Source: an uncultured Verrucomicrobiota bacterium (lineage in GTDB: Bacteria > Verrucomicrobiota > Kiritimatiellia > CAIVKH01). Taken from it: a DNA stretch of 64,000 nt. Location of the stretch: NCBI GenBank assembly GCA_937996795.1, contig CALKUH010000070.1, positions 76,725-140,724 of the forward strand, given 5' to 3'. Under the pieces are notes generated by a model. That model ran no database searches. It saw only the letters and a program-made list of their open reading frames with translations, and was not told the origin of the DNA. The position numbers were made by a program, and so were the translations under genes. Position 1 is the stretch's first letter. Every line of letters begins with the position of its first letter. Below, piece by piece: positions 31,148-39,289 of the stretch.

Positions 31148-32774
31148 GGCGGCGCGCCTCTGTGCGCTTCTGTTCGCGCTCGCCTTCCCCGTGTGCACGG
31201 GCGGCGAACCGGTGCGCCTGCTGGAGCGGCCCGCCTATCCGCTCTACACCATCAGCAGCCTCAAATCAGCGCTGAGCGGGGAGGACCTTGATGCGCTCGC
31301 GCGCCACTTCACGCTGATCCACGGGAAGCTCGATGCGGACCAGTTCGATGCGTTGCGCGCGCGCAATCCGGCCTTCACCTGCCTGCGCTACATCAACAGC
31401 ACCTACACCCGGACGCCGGAGCATGTCGGCATCGTGGAGTCGCGTTATCGCAAGGCGCTCGCGCTGCATGCCGCGGCGCGGCTCGCGGCGGACGCGACGC
31501 CCACCGACACCGTGCTGCGCGTGTCGGCGTGGGACCCGCGCGATCCGCGCGTGCCGGTGCACGGGAGCACGGTGGAGGGCGATTTTTCCTCCACCGACCC
31601 GGAGCGCCCGAGCACGCGCTTTTTCGTGAGCTGGGTCCGCATCGGCGACGAATGGATGCGCGTGAACCGCGTCGACGCCGAAACCGGCGGGCTGGAGGTA
31701 ACCCGCGGCTGGTCGGGCGGCACGGCGGTCGCGCACCGCGCCGGGGCCGTGGTGCTCGCGCCGGTGTATCTGGGCTTCCGGCGCGCGAACAACCAGAAAT
31801 ATCCCGGCCAGCACCCGCTCGGTCCCGGGCGTCACCTGCGCTACGTGCTCGATCCCGGCGTGCCGGAGGGCCACCCGTTTATCGCGGACCAGGTGGTGGA
31901 AGCGATGACCGTGGACCGCGCCGACGGCGTCTGGCTCGACACGTTGAATACCGGCGACTTCAATTTGTCGGACGCCCTCGGGCGCCCGGTGCGCGCATGG
32001 AATGTCGCGACGGGCGCGCCCTACACGTTTGATGAGTTTCGCGCCGCGCAGGAGAAGAAATTCGCGTTTGTGCAGGAGGACGTGCACGCGCGGGTGGGGC
32101 GCCACCCCGTGCTGGTCGGGAACAACCTCAAGCCGTCCACCTACCCGCCGGGGCGCGGCGGCATGCGCCTGCTGCTGGAGTCCACGGCGGAGAAACCGCG
32201 GCCGCTCGACGGCTTCTGCATGGAGGGCGGCCTCGCGTGGGACCAGAACGACCTCGAGCCGGAGCATCTCGCGTGGAAGGATCGCATCGCGATGCTGATG
32301 GACGCCGCGCAGCGCGGGCTGGCGGCGATGCCGATCCTCGCCTCCGCAGGCTCGGACAGTCCGGCCTCCGAGGCCGACACCCCGGCGCGCGAGCGCATGG
32401 AGCGCTTCGGCTACGCGAGTTACCTGCTCGCGGTGGAGGCGAACGGCCGCACGCGCATGGGGACCTACGCCTTTTACCAGTCCGGGGGCCGCCGCTTCGT
32501 GAAGGTGCACCCGATGTATTTTTATCCCATCGGCGCGCCCGCGGAAACCTGGCCGCCGGACCAGCTCGATCGCTATCGCATGGCCGATTCGCCCGTCTAT
32601 CGGCGCGCCTTCACCGGCGGCGTCGTGCTGGTCAATCCGTCGCACGAAACGGCGGTGGCGGTGCTGGATGCGATCCTGACGGATCCCGACACGGGCGCGT
32701 CCGTGGAACAGGTCACGCTGCCGCCGGGCTCGGGGAAAATACTCCTGGCGCCGGCGGCCGGCGGAGACGGGTAA
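31128..32774 (+). CDS. Secreted putative TIM-barrel glycosidase, paralogue A
   Basis: 548 residues with a signal peptide (LCALLFALAFPVCTGG). The body resembles hypothetical glycoside hydrolases of the GHL type with a beta/alpha barrel. Characteristic segments are LERPAYPLYTISSL, TCLRYINSTYTRTPEH, ADGVWLDTLNTGDFNLSDALG, VGRHPVLVGNNLKPSTYPPG, PLDGFCMEGGLAW and RRFVKVHPMYFYPIG. The Asp in DGVWLDT and the Glu in FCMEGG are attractive catalytic candidates. I do not recognise an assigned GH family. The next gene (32872) encodes a clear paralogue with the same motifs throughout, a tandem duplication. It overlaps the PEP-CTERM gene by 20 bp and is presumably cotranscribed with it. Confidence 0.65.
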   Translation: MRLAWNRAARLCALLFALAFPVCTGGEPVRLLERPAYPLYTISSLKSALSGEDLDALARHFTLIHGKLDADQFDALRARNPAFTCLRYINSTYTRTPEHVGIVESRYRKALALHAAARLAADATPTDTVLRVSAWDPRDPRVPVHGSTVEGDFSSTDPERPSTRFFVSWVRIGDEWMRVNRVDAETGGLEVTRGWSGGTAVAHRAGAVVLAPVYLGFRRANNQKYPGQHPLGPGRHLRYVLDPGVPEGHPFIADQVVEAMTVDRADGVWLDTLNTGDFNLSDALGRPVRAWNVATGAPYTFDEFRAAQEKKFAFVQEDVHARVGRHPVLVGNNLKPSTYPPGRGGMRLLLESTAEKPRPLDGFCMEGGLAWDQNDLEPEHLAWKDRIAMLMDAAQRGLAAMPILASAGSDSPASEADTPARERMERFGYASYLLAVEANGRTRMGTYAFYQSGGRRFVKVHPMYFYPIGAPAETWPPDQLDRYRMADSPVYRRAFTGGVVLVNPSHETAVAVLDAILTDPDTGASVEQVTLPPGSGKILLAPAAGGDG

Positions 32775-32816
32775 CGGAGCGCAGACAATAAACGAAGCGG
32801 TCCCGGCGTTATTGAT

Positions 32817-32846
32817 TTTGACATGTCATAATGTCGGGCCTATACA
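32817..32846 (+). promoter_or_regulatory. Palindromic operator (site 6) overlapping a consensus-like promoter
   Basis: The palindrome TTTGACATGTCATA occupies 32817-32830. Its TTGACA (32818-32823) is a perfect -35 hexamer; exactly 17 bases later comes TATACA (32841-32846), a good -10. Transcription would start near 32853, about 20 nt before the ATG at 32872. A protein on the palindrome would cover the -35 box, giving simple repression of the long operon downstream. Confidence 0.75.
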
Positions 32847-32871
32847 CACCACAACGAAAGCGCAGGCGGCA

Positions 32872-34539
32872 ATGGACCTTCAGATAACGCGGCGAACAGC
32901 GGGAGTGATGCGATGGATGGTGTGGGCCTGGGCGCTGCCGGGCCTGGCCCCGGCCCAGACGCCCGCAACCTTCACCCCGTTGGAGCGGCCGGCGTATGCC
33001 TTGTATACGCTGGTCAGCCGTCCGTTGGACCTGACGCCGGCGGATATCACAGGGCTCGGGCGGAACTTCGATTTTCTGCACGGGAACCTGGAGCCGGAAC
33101 AGTTCGATGCCCTCCGCAAGGTCAATCCGGAGTTCAAGGCGCTGCGCTACATCAACAGCACCTACACGCGCTTTGACGAGGATGTCGGGGTGGTGGAGTC
33201 GAAGCACCGGCGCGGCCTGTGCATGCATCCGGCGGCGCGCCTCGCTGAATCCGTGGCGGCGGACGCCACGCGGTTCCGGGTCGAACCCCTCGAGTCCGGG
33301 AAGAAGGGCCGGAAGGCGGCGATTCCGATTCGCGCGAGCACGGTGGACGGCGACTTTTCGTCCACGGACCCGAAGCGGCCCAGCACGAAGCACTACGTCT
33401 TCTGGATCCGCGTGGGCGATGAATTGATGCGCGTAAACGCGTTCGATCCGGCGTCGGGCGAGGTGCGGGTGACGCGGGGATTTTCCGGCACCACCCCGGC
33501 GGCGCACGCCGCGGGCGGGCCGGTGTTCTCGCCCGTCTACCTGGGCTTCAAGCGCGGGAACAAGGACAAGTATCCGGGCCAGCATCCGGGCGGGCCGGGC
33601 GAGCGGCTGCGGTATGTGCTCGATCCGAACAGTCCCGACGGGTGGACGTATTTTTCGGACCAGGTCGTCCGCGCGATGACCGAGTCGCGGGCGGACGGCG
33701 TGTGGCTGGACACGTTGAACGTGGGGGACTTCAACCTCTCCGATTGTCTGGGCCGGAAGGTGGATCCGTGGGATTTCCGAAGCGGCCGGCTCTACCGGCC
33801 GGACGACTTCCGCGAGGGGCAGGAACGCAAAATCGATTTCATCCAACGGGATGTGCACCGGCGGCTGGGCCGCCATCCGGTGCTGGTGGCGAACAATCTC
33901 AAACCCTCCTCCTTCTACCCGGGCAGCGGCGGCATGCGCCGGCTGCTGGAATCCACCGAGGTCAAACCGCGCCCGCTCGACGGCTTTTGCATGGAGGGCG
34001 GACTGGCGTGGCAGAAGGCGGATGAAGAGCACGAGACGAACACCTGGCGCAGCCGGATCGTCATGCTCATGGAAGCCGCGCAGGCCGGGCTGGCCGCGAT
34101 GCCGATCTGGGGCGGCGCGGGCGGCAAGAGCGTCGGCTCGGAGCCCGACACGCCGGGACGCGACCGGGCCGAGCGGTTCGCCTACGCCAGTTATCTGCTC
34201 GCCGTGGAGAAGAACGGCCGCACGAAGATGGGCACCTATGCGATCTACCAGGCGGACGGGCGCCGTTTCGTCAAGGTGCACCCGATGTATTTTTATCCCG
34301 TCGGCGATCCGGCGGAATCGGTGAAGCCGGCTGAATTCGACCGCTACGCGCTCAACGACGGCGCGGTGTATCGCCGCCGGTTCACGAACGGGCAGGTGCT
34401 GGTCAATGTGTCGACGGCGCCGCAGCGCATGGTCCTGGAATTCCCGCACCTGGACCCGGACACCCGCGCGGTGGTGAACGGGATCGACCTGGCGCCCGGA
34501 ACCGGCAAGATTCTGTTGTTGGCGAAGGAGGCCCCATGA
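32872..34539 (+). CDS. Secreted putative TIM-barrel glycosidase, paralogue B
   Basis: 555 residues from ATG 32872, about 20 nt behind the predicted transcription start; a signal peptide lies at about 18-37 (MRWMVWAWALPGLAPAQ), so an internal start at 32908 is possible. It matches paralogue A along its length: LERPAYALYTLVSR, ALRYINSTYTRFDED, ADGVWLDTLNVGDFNLSDCLG, LGRHPVLVANNLKPSSFYPG, PLDGFCMEGGLAW and RRFVKVHPMYFYPVG. The shared D-x-x-N and MEGG motifs suggest conserved catalytic acids. It is first in an operon with esterase, sulfatase, esterase, GH20, GH29 and GH5 genes, all with overlaps or spacings under 10 bp. That implies action on the same sulfated, acetylated, fucosylated glycan. Confidence 0.68.
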   Translation: MDLQITRRTAGVMRWMVWAWALPGLAPAQTPATFTPLERPAYALYTLVSRPLDLTPADITGLGRNFDFLHGNLEPEQFDALRKVNPEFKALRYINSTYTRFDEDVGVVESKHRRGLCMHPAARLAESVAADATRFRVEPLESGKKGRKAAIPIRASTVDGDFSSTDPKRPSTKHYVFWIRVGDELMRVNAFDPASGEVRVTRGFSGTTPAAHAAGGPVFSPVYLGFKRGNKDKYPGQHPGGPGERLRYVLDPNSPDGWTYFSDQVVRAMTESRADGVWLDTLNVGDFNLSDCLGRKVDPWDFRSGRLYRPDDFREGQERKIDFIQRDVHRRLGRHPVLVANNLKPSSFYPGSGGMRRLLESTEVKPRPLDGFCMEGGLAWQKADEEHETNTWRSRIVMLMEAAQAGLAAMPIWGGAGGKSVGSEPDTPGRDRAERFAYASYLLAVEKNGRTKMGTYAIYQADGRRFVKVHPMYFYPVGDPAESVKPAEFDRYALNDGAVYRRRFTNGQVLVNVSTAPQRMVLEFPHLDPDTRAVVNGIDLAPGTGKILLLAKEAP

Positions 34540-35399
34540 ACTCGATGATTGGTTGCGTCGCGTTGGCGGCGCTGATGGGGTTGCACGTTCCGGCGCAGGC
34601 CCAGGCCGGGACGACGGGCCGCACGGTGCGTCTGTTCATCCTCTCCGGCCAGTCCAACGCCGGCGGCAAGGGCGTGGGCAGCGAGTTGCCCGCGGAATAC
34701 CGGGATCTGGGGCCGGATGTGCTGGGGTACGGCAAGGGGTTCAAGGAACTGGCCCCGCTGCGGCCCTATCCGCGCAAGGATTTCGGGGCGGACAACACCG
34801 CGTTCGGCGCGGAGATCACCTTCGCCTACTTCGCGAAAAAGGCGTTTCCGGACGACATCCTTTGCATCGCGAAGCAGACGGAAGGCGCATGCTCCATTGT
34901 GGCGTGGGATAAAAACTGGCAGCGGCCCGACTGGAAGAGCGATCTCGCGCGGGTGAAGAATGAAAACAAGGAACCGCAATATCCCGAACTCATCGGCGTC
35001 ATCCGCGGTGCGCAACGGGCGCTCGCCGCGCGCGCGGACGTCGGAGCGGTCGTGTTGTCGGGCGTGTTGTGGGTGCAGTCGGAGCGCGACGACAACCATC
35101 CCGGCACGGCGGCGGACTACGAGCAGAACCTGCGCGCCCTGATCGCCAACCTGCGCGCGGACATGGAGGTCGCGGACCTGCCCTTCCTGTTCGCGGACGG
35201 CAACGGGCGGCAGAACCTCGCCGTCCTGCGCGCGGGCATGAAACGCGTCGCGGACACGGTGCCGAACACGGCGCTCGTTTCCATCGAGGGCCTGCCGCGC
35301 GGCGACAAGGTGCATTACAACGCCGCGGGCCAGGTCGAACTGGGCCGCCGTTTCGCCGAGGCATATCTCCGCCTGGCCGGGCGCGCGCCCGCCCCTTGA
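34536..35399 (+). CDS. Secreted sialate O-acetylesterase-like SGNH hydrolase
   Basis: 287 residues with a signal peptide (SMIGCVALAALMGLHVPAQAQA). The nucleophile motif is LFILSGQSNAGGKG. Block III is VLWVQSERDDN and the catalytic Asp-His pair is in RGDKVHYNAAGQVELG, so the full SASA/DUF303 set is present. It removes O-acetyl groups from glycans outside the cytoplasm. The start overlaps the preceding glycosidase as ATGA and the sulfatase starts 7 bp later, so it is translationally coupled inside the operon. It is the most complete of the four such domains in the window. Confidence 0.86.
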   Translation: MNSMIGCVALAALMGLHVPAQAQAGTTGRTVRLFILSGQSNAGGKGVGSELPAEYRDLGPDVLGYGKGFKELAPLRPYPRKDFGADNTAFGAEITFAYFAKKAFPDDILCIAKQTEGACSIVAWDKNWQRPDWKSDLARVKNENKEPQYPELIGVIRGAQRALAARADVGAVVLSGVLWVQSERDDNHPGTAADYEQNLRALIANLRADMEVADLPFLFADGNGRQNLAVLRAGMKRVADTVPNTALVSIEGLPRGDKVHYNAAGQVELGRRFAEAYLRLAGRAPAP

Positions 35400-35406
35400 C
35401 GCCGCG

Positions 35407-37038
35407 ATGCATGCAGGAATCCATCTGGCCCTGCTTGCCGGGCTGCTGCCGTTCCTCGCCCTCGCGCAGGAGGCCCGGCCGCCGAATATCGTCCTGATTC
35501 TCGCGGACGACATGGGCTATTCCGATCCCGGCTACATGGGCGGCGAGGCGGCCACGCCGCATCTTGACCGCCTGTCCCGCACGGGCGCCACCTTCCTGAA
35601 CTGCTTCAACAACGCGAAGTGCGCCCCGTCGCGCGCGGCCCTGATGAGCGGCATGAACGCGGTCCGGGTCAAGGCCTTCAAGTCGAAGGGGAATCTCCGC
35701 GAAAACCGCGCGGCCTGCGTGGCGGAGATCCTGGGGGCGCACGGGTATGCGACGATCATGGCCGGCAAATGGCACATCGCTCCCGAGCCGTGGGAACTCG
35801 GCTTCCAGCACCAGTTCGGCAGCCAGATCACGCCGTATTATTTCCGCCCCGCGCCCGCCGGGAAAAAGGGCGGCCTGACGCGCGACGGGGCGCCGGTGGA
35901 TCACGCCGCCCTGCCGGCGGATTGGTATTCCACCATCGCCTACACCGACTTTGCGATCGACCGCATTCGCGCCGCGGCGTTGCCGGAGCGGAAGCCCTTC
36001 TTCCTGTTCCTGTCCTACCATGCCCCGCACGCCCCGCTTTCCGCGCTGGAGGAGGATTGGGAGCGGTATCGCGGGCGGTATGCCGACGGCACGGACGCGG
36101 CGGCGGAGCGGCGTTACCAGCGGATGGTCGAGCGCGGAATCGTGGACCCCGCGGTCTGGCCGCTGCCGCCGGCCGAGCCGCACGACAGCTGGCGCGACGG
36201 GCGCGTGGCGCCGGCGTGGAAGGATTTTTCGGACCAGGAAAAGGCGCTGTTCCAACGAAAGCTGGAGCTGACCGCGGCCATGGTGGATCGCCTGGACCGG
36301 GAGATCGGCCGCCTGCTCGCGTTCCTGGAGACGTCGGGCCAGTTGGAGCACACGTGGATATTCTTCCTGTCGGACAACGGCGCGACGCACGAACAGGGCG
36401 TGTATGGCGGGGTTAATCCGGAGCGGCTCACGGCGGCCGCGCTCGCGCGCATGGGCCTGCGCGACGGCGTGTCCGGCGGCACGGCGGGACCGGTGGTGGC
36501 GCGGGTGCAAAACGTGCCGCTGCGGGGATTCAAAACGACGCTGTGGGACGGCGGCATGCGCACGTCGTTGATCGTGCAGGGCCCGTCGGCGCAAGCGACG
36601 AACGGGCCCGTCGCCTTCATCCGCACGCCGGTGGACATCACGGATCTCGCGCCCACGTTTTACGCGCTGGCCGGGGTGGACTATCCCGCGCAATTCGGCG
36701 GGCGCACCCTGAATCCCCTCGATGGCGCGAACCTGCTGCCGCTGCTGCGCGGGGAGGCGTGGCCCGCGCGCAACCTCTATTATGCCTACAAGGAAGACCA
36801 CGCTGTGCGCAATGAGCGCTGGAAGCTGTTCGGGCGCTACAACCAGCGGAAACAGACGCACCGCTGGCAGCTCTTCGACGTGCAGGCGGACCCCGCGGAA
36901 TTGCGCAACGTGGCGGACCGGCATCCGGACGTGGTGGCCGACCTCGCCGCGCAGTGGCAGGCCTGGAACCAGCGCTACGGCGTCATTTCAGGATATCAAT
37001 CCTACCGCGCCGGCAAGGGGGATCGCGATGAGGAGTAG
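35407..37038 (+). CDS. Secreted sulfatase, S1 family (Cys-type)
   Basis: 543 residues with a signal peptide (HLALLAGLLPFLALA). It hydrolyses sulfate esters, here presumably on carbohydrate. The metal-binding DD pair is in ILADDMGYSD (34-35). The formylglycine motif is KCAPSRAALMSG with C72 as the residue that must be oxidised by a maturase not found in the window. AGKWHIA and FLSDNGATHEQG supply further metal and sulfate ligands. The C-terminus has the ELRNVADRHPD segment seen in arylsulfatase-type members. It lies between two acetylesterase genes, indicating a glycan with both sulfate and acetyl substitution. Confidence 0.92.
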   Translation: MHAGIHLALLAGLLPFLALAQEARPPNIVLILADDMGYSDPGYMGGEAATPHLDRLSRTGATFLNCFNNAKCAPSRAALMSGMNAVRVKAFKSKGNLRENRAACVAEILGAHGYATIMAGKWHIAPEPWELGFQHQFGSQITPYYFRPAPAGKKGGLTRDGAPVDHAALPADWYSTIAYTDFAIDRIRAAALPERKPFFLFLSYHAPHAPLSALEEDWERYRGRYADGTDAAAERRYQRMVERGIVDPAVWPLPPAEPHDSWRDGRVAPAWKDFSDQEKALFQRKLELTAAMVDRLDREIGRLLAFLETSGQLEHTWIFFLSDNGATHEQGVYGGVNPERLTAAALARMGLRDGVSGGTAGPVVARVQNVPLRGFKTTLWDGGMRTSLIVQGPSAQATNGPVAFIRTPVDITDLAPTFYALAGVDYPAQFGGRTLNPLDGANLLPLLRGEAWPARNLYYAYKEDHAVRNERWKLFGRYNQRKQTHRWQLFDVQADPAELRNVADRHPDVVADLAAQWQAWNQRYGVISGYQSYRAGKGDRDEE

Positions 37039-37729
37039 CGTCGTGCTGCGGCGAATCCTGTGCGGAGTGCTCCTGTCCGTCGCGTCCCCGGCTTTTGCGA
37101 CGCATCTGTTCATCCTGGCGGGACAATCCAACATGCAGCGGCTGGATCCGGACCTGTCCTTCACGCCCGCGGTGGAGGCGGCGTTCGGGAAGGAAAACGT
37201 GATCGTGGTGCACGATGCGCATGGCGGACAACCCATCAGCCGGTGGTGCCGGACGGCGGCGCCGTATACGCGGAAAGGCCACGAAAAGGCGGGCGACCTC
37301 TATGACGGGCTGCTCGCCCAAATCCGTGCGGCGCTCAACGGGCGCGCGCTCACATCGGCCACGCTGGTCTGGATGCAGGGCGAGGCGGACGCGCGGCGCA
37401 TGGGCGGGGCGCAGTACGCGCGCCACCTGCAGGAGTTGATCGCCCAGTTCGAGGCCGACCTCGGGCAGCCCGGTCTCCATGCGGTGATCGGCCGGTTGAG
37501 CGACCACGGCCTCACGCAAAAGAAGTACACGCATTGGGCTTCCATCCGCGACGCGCAGGTTGCGCTGGCCGCCGCGAATCCGCGCTACGCCTGGGTGGAC
37601 ACGGATGATTTGAATGGTCCGCAGAACCTGCTCCATTACGGCAAGCGCGACTATGTGGAGTTGGGCGCCCGCTTTGCGACGAAAGCCATAGAACTCATCC
37701 AGTCACAGGAGAATCCACGTGTCCGTTGA
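37028..37729 (+). CDS. Secreted sialate O-acetylesterase-like SGNH hydrolase, short
   Basis: 233 residues from ATG 37028, overlapping the sulfatase end by 11 bp. A signal peptide (VLRRILCGVLLSVASPAFA) is followed immediately by HLFILAGQSNMQRL, with the nucleophile Ser in GQSN. LVWMQGEADARRM matches block III. The C-terminal His is in NLLHYGKRDYVELG, but the preceding Asp is displaced. It is shorter than the other esterases in the window, essentially the minimal SASA fold. The next gene starts 11 bp inside its end. Probably removes O-acetyl groups; the exact substrate is unknown. Confidence 0.83.
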   Translation: MRSSVVLRRILCGVLLSVASPAFATHLFILAGQSNMQRLDPDLSFTPAVEAAFGKENVIVVHDAHGGQPISRWCRTAAPYTRKGHEKAGDLYDGLLAQIRAALNGRALTSATLVWMQGEADARRMGGAQYARHLQELIAQFEADLGQPGLHAVIGRLSDHGLTQKKYTHWASIRDAQVALAAANPRYAWVDTDDLNGPQNLLHYGKRDYVELGARFATKAIELIQSQENPRVR

Positions 37730-39281
37730 AGTGTGCATCATTCCGAAACCCACACGCCTGGTCCGCACGGAAGGGCGCTTCCTGTCCGGTCCCGCCTTCC
37801 ACGTCCAACCACCCGCCGACGACCCGGCTGCGGCCGCGCTCGCTGCGCGCTGGGTAGACGACCTGAATCGCGCGACCGGGCTGCAGGCCGCGGTGGCGGC
37901 GCCGGGTTCCATCAGCGGCGGCGTGCAACTCGCGGCCGTTTCCGGACTGGGCCCCGAAGCCTATCGCCTGCGCGTGACGCGGGACCGGATTTTAATCGAG
38001 GCGAGCGCGCCGGCGGGCTGGTTTTACGGATGGCAGAGCGTGCGCCAGTTGGTGCAGGTCGCGGCGGCGGAGTCGACCTCGCCGATGGCGATCCCCTGCC
38101 TCGAGATCGAGGATGCGCCGCGATTCACCTGGCGCGGCATGATGCTGGACGTCTGCCGGCACTTCATCCCGGTGTCCGACGTAAAGAAATTCATCGACCA
38201 CCTTGCGCTCTACAAGCTGAACCGGTTCCACTGGCACCTCACCGAGGATCAGGGCTGGCGGATCGAGATTAAAAAATATCCAAGGCTCACGGAAATCGGG
38301 GCGTGGCGGAAGGAATCGTTGATCGGCCATTTCAAGGATGAGCCGGCGCGTTACGACGGCATCCCGCACGGCGGCTTCTACACGCAGGCGGAGGTGCGCG
38401 AGGTGGTGCGCTACGCGGCCGAGCGCTTCATCACCGTCGTGCCGGAAATTGAAATGCCGGGCCACGCGCAGGCGGCGCTGGCGGCCTATCCCGAATTTGG
38501 CGTGACCGGCGAGCCGGTGGAGGTACGCACGACGTGGGGCATTTCACCCATCATCTACAATCCGTCCGAGAAGACGATCGCCTTCCTGCAGGACGTGCTG
38601 GATGAGGTGCTCGCGCTTTTCCCCTCGCCGTTCATCTGCATCGGCGGGGACGAGGCGCTGAAGGACCAGTGGAAGGCCAGCCTCGCCGTGCAGCAGCAGA
38701 TCAAGGAGCTGGGGCTGAAGGACGAGGATGAATTGCAGAGTTGGTTTATCCGCCGAATGGAAGCATTCCTGAATGCGCGCGGACGGCGGTTGCTTGGGTG
38801 GGACGAAATCCTGGAGGGCGGACTCGCTCCGAACGCGACCGTGATGTCCTGGCGCGGCGTCGAGGGCGGCATAGAGGCCGCGAAGCAGGGCCACGATGTG
38901 GTCATGTGCCCCCGGACGCATTGTTATTTTGACCACTATCAGGCGGGACCTGTCGGCGAGCCGCTGGCGATCGGCGGACTGACGACGTTGGAGAAAGCGT
39001 ACAGCTACGAGCCGATCCCGGAGGGCCTGCCGCCGGAGAAGGCCCACCATGTGTTGGGCGCGCAGGCGAACGTGTGGACGGAATACATGCCGGACTTCAA
39101 GCACGTCGAATACATGATCTTCCCGCGCATCGCGGCGCTGGCCGAGGCGGTGTGGTCTCCGGCCGGGTTGCGCGACTACCCCGCGTTCCTCGCCCGCGTC
39201 CAGACGCATCCGGTGCTGTATGACGCGCTGGGGATTCGCTACGCGCCGCACGTGTTCGCCCGCGTGGCGGCGCCCGCCTGA
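37719..39281 (+). CDS. Beta-N-acetylhexosaminidase (GH20), no signal peptide
   Basis: 520 residues starting at GTG 37719 with AGGAG eight bases upstream. An N-terminal GH20b-type domain is followed by the barrel: TWRGMMLDVCRHFIP, LNRFHWHLTEDQGWRIEIK, VPEIEMPGHAQAAL, and the catalytic pair D311-E312 in FICIGGDEAL, which performs substrate-assisted hydrolysis of terminal GlcNAc or GalNAc. LGAQANVWTEYMPD supplies the aglycone-site Trp. Unlike its operon neighbours it has no visible signal peptide, so it may act on imported oligosaccharides. A secreted GH20 is encoded at 48236. Confidence 0.93.
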   Translation: MSVEVCIIPKPTRLVRTEGRFLSGPAFHVQPPADDPAAAALAARWVDDLNRATGLQAAVAAPGSISGGVQLAAVSGLGPEAYRLRVTRDRILIEASAPAGWFYGWQSVRQLVQVAAAESTSPMAIPCLEIEDAPRFTWRGMMLDVCRHFIPVSDVKKFIDHLALYKLNRFHWHLTEDQGWRIEIKKYPRLTEIGAWRKESLIGHFKDEPARYDGIPHGGFYTQAEVREVVRYAAERFITVVPEIEMPGHAQAALAAYPEFGVTGEPVEVRTTWGISPIIYNPSEKTIAFLQDVLDEVLALFPSPFICIGGDEALKDQWKASLAVQQQIKELGLKDEDELQSWFIRRMEAFLNARGRRLLGWDEILEGGLAPNATVMSWRGVEGGIEAAKQGHDVVMCPRTHCYFDHYQAGPVGEPLAIGGLTTLEKAYSYEPIPEGLPPEKAHHVLGAQANVWTEYMPDFKHVEYMIFPRIAALAEAVWSPAGLRDYPAFLARVQTHPVLYDALGIRYAPHVFARVAAPA

Positions 39282-39289
39282 GAAGCGCC

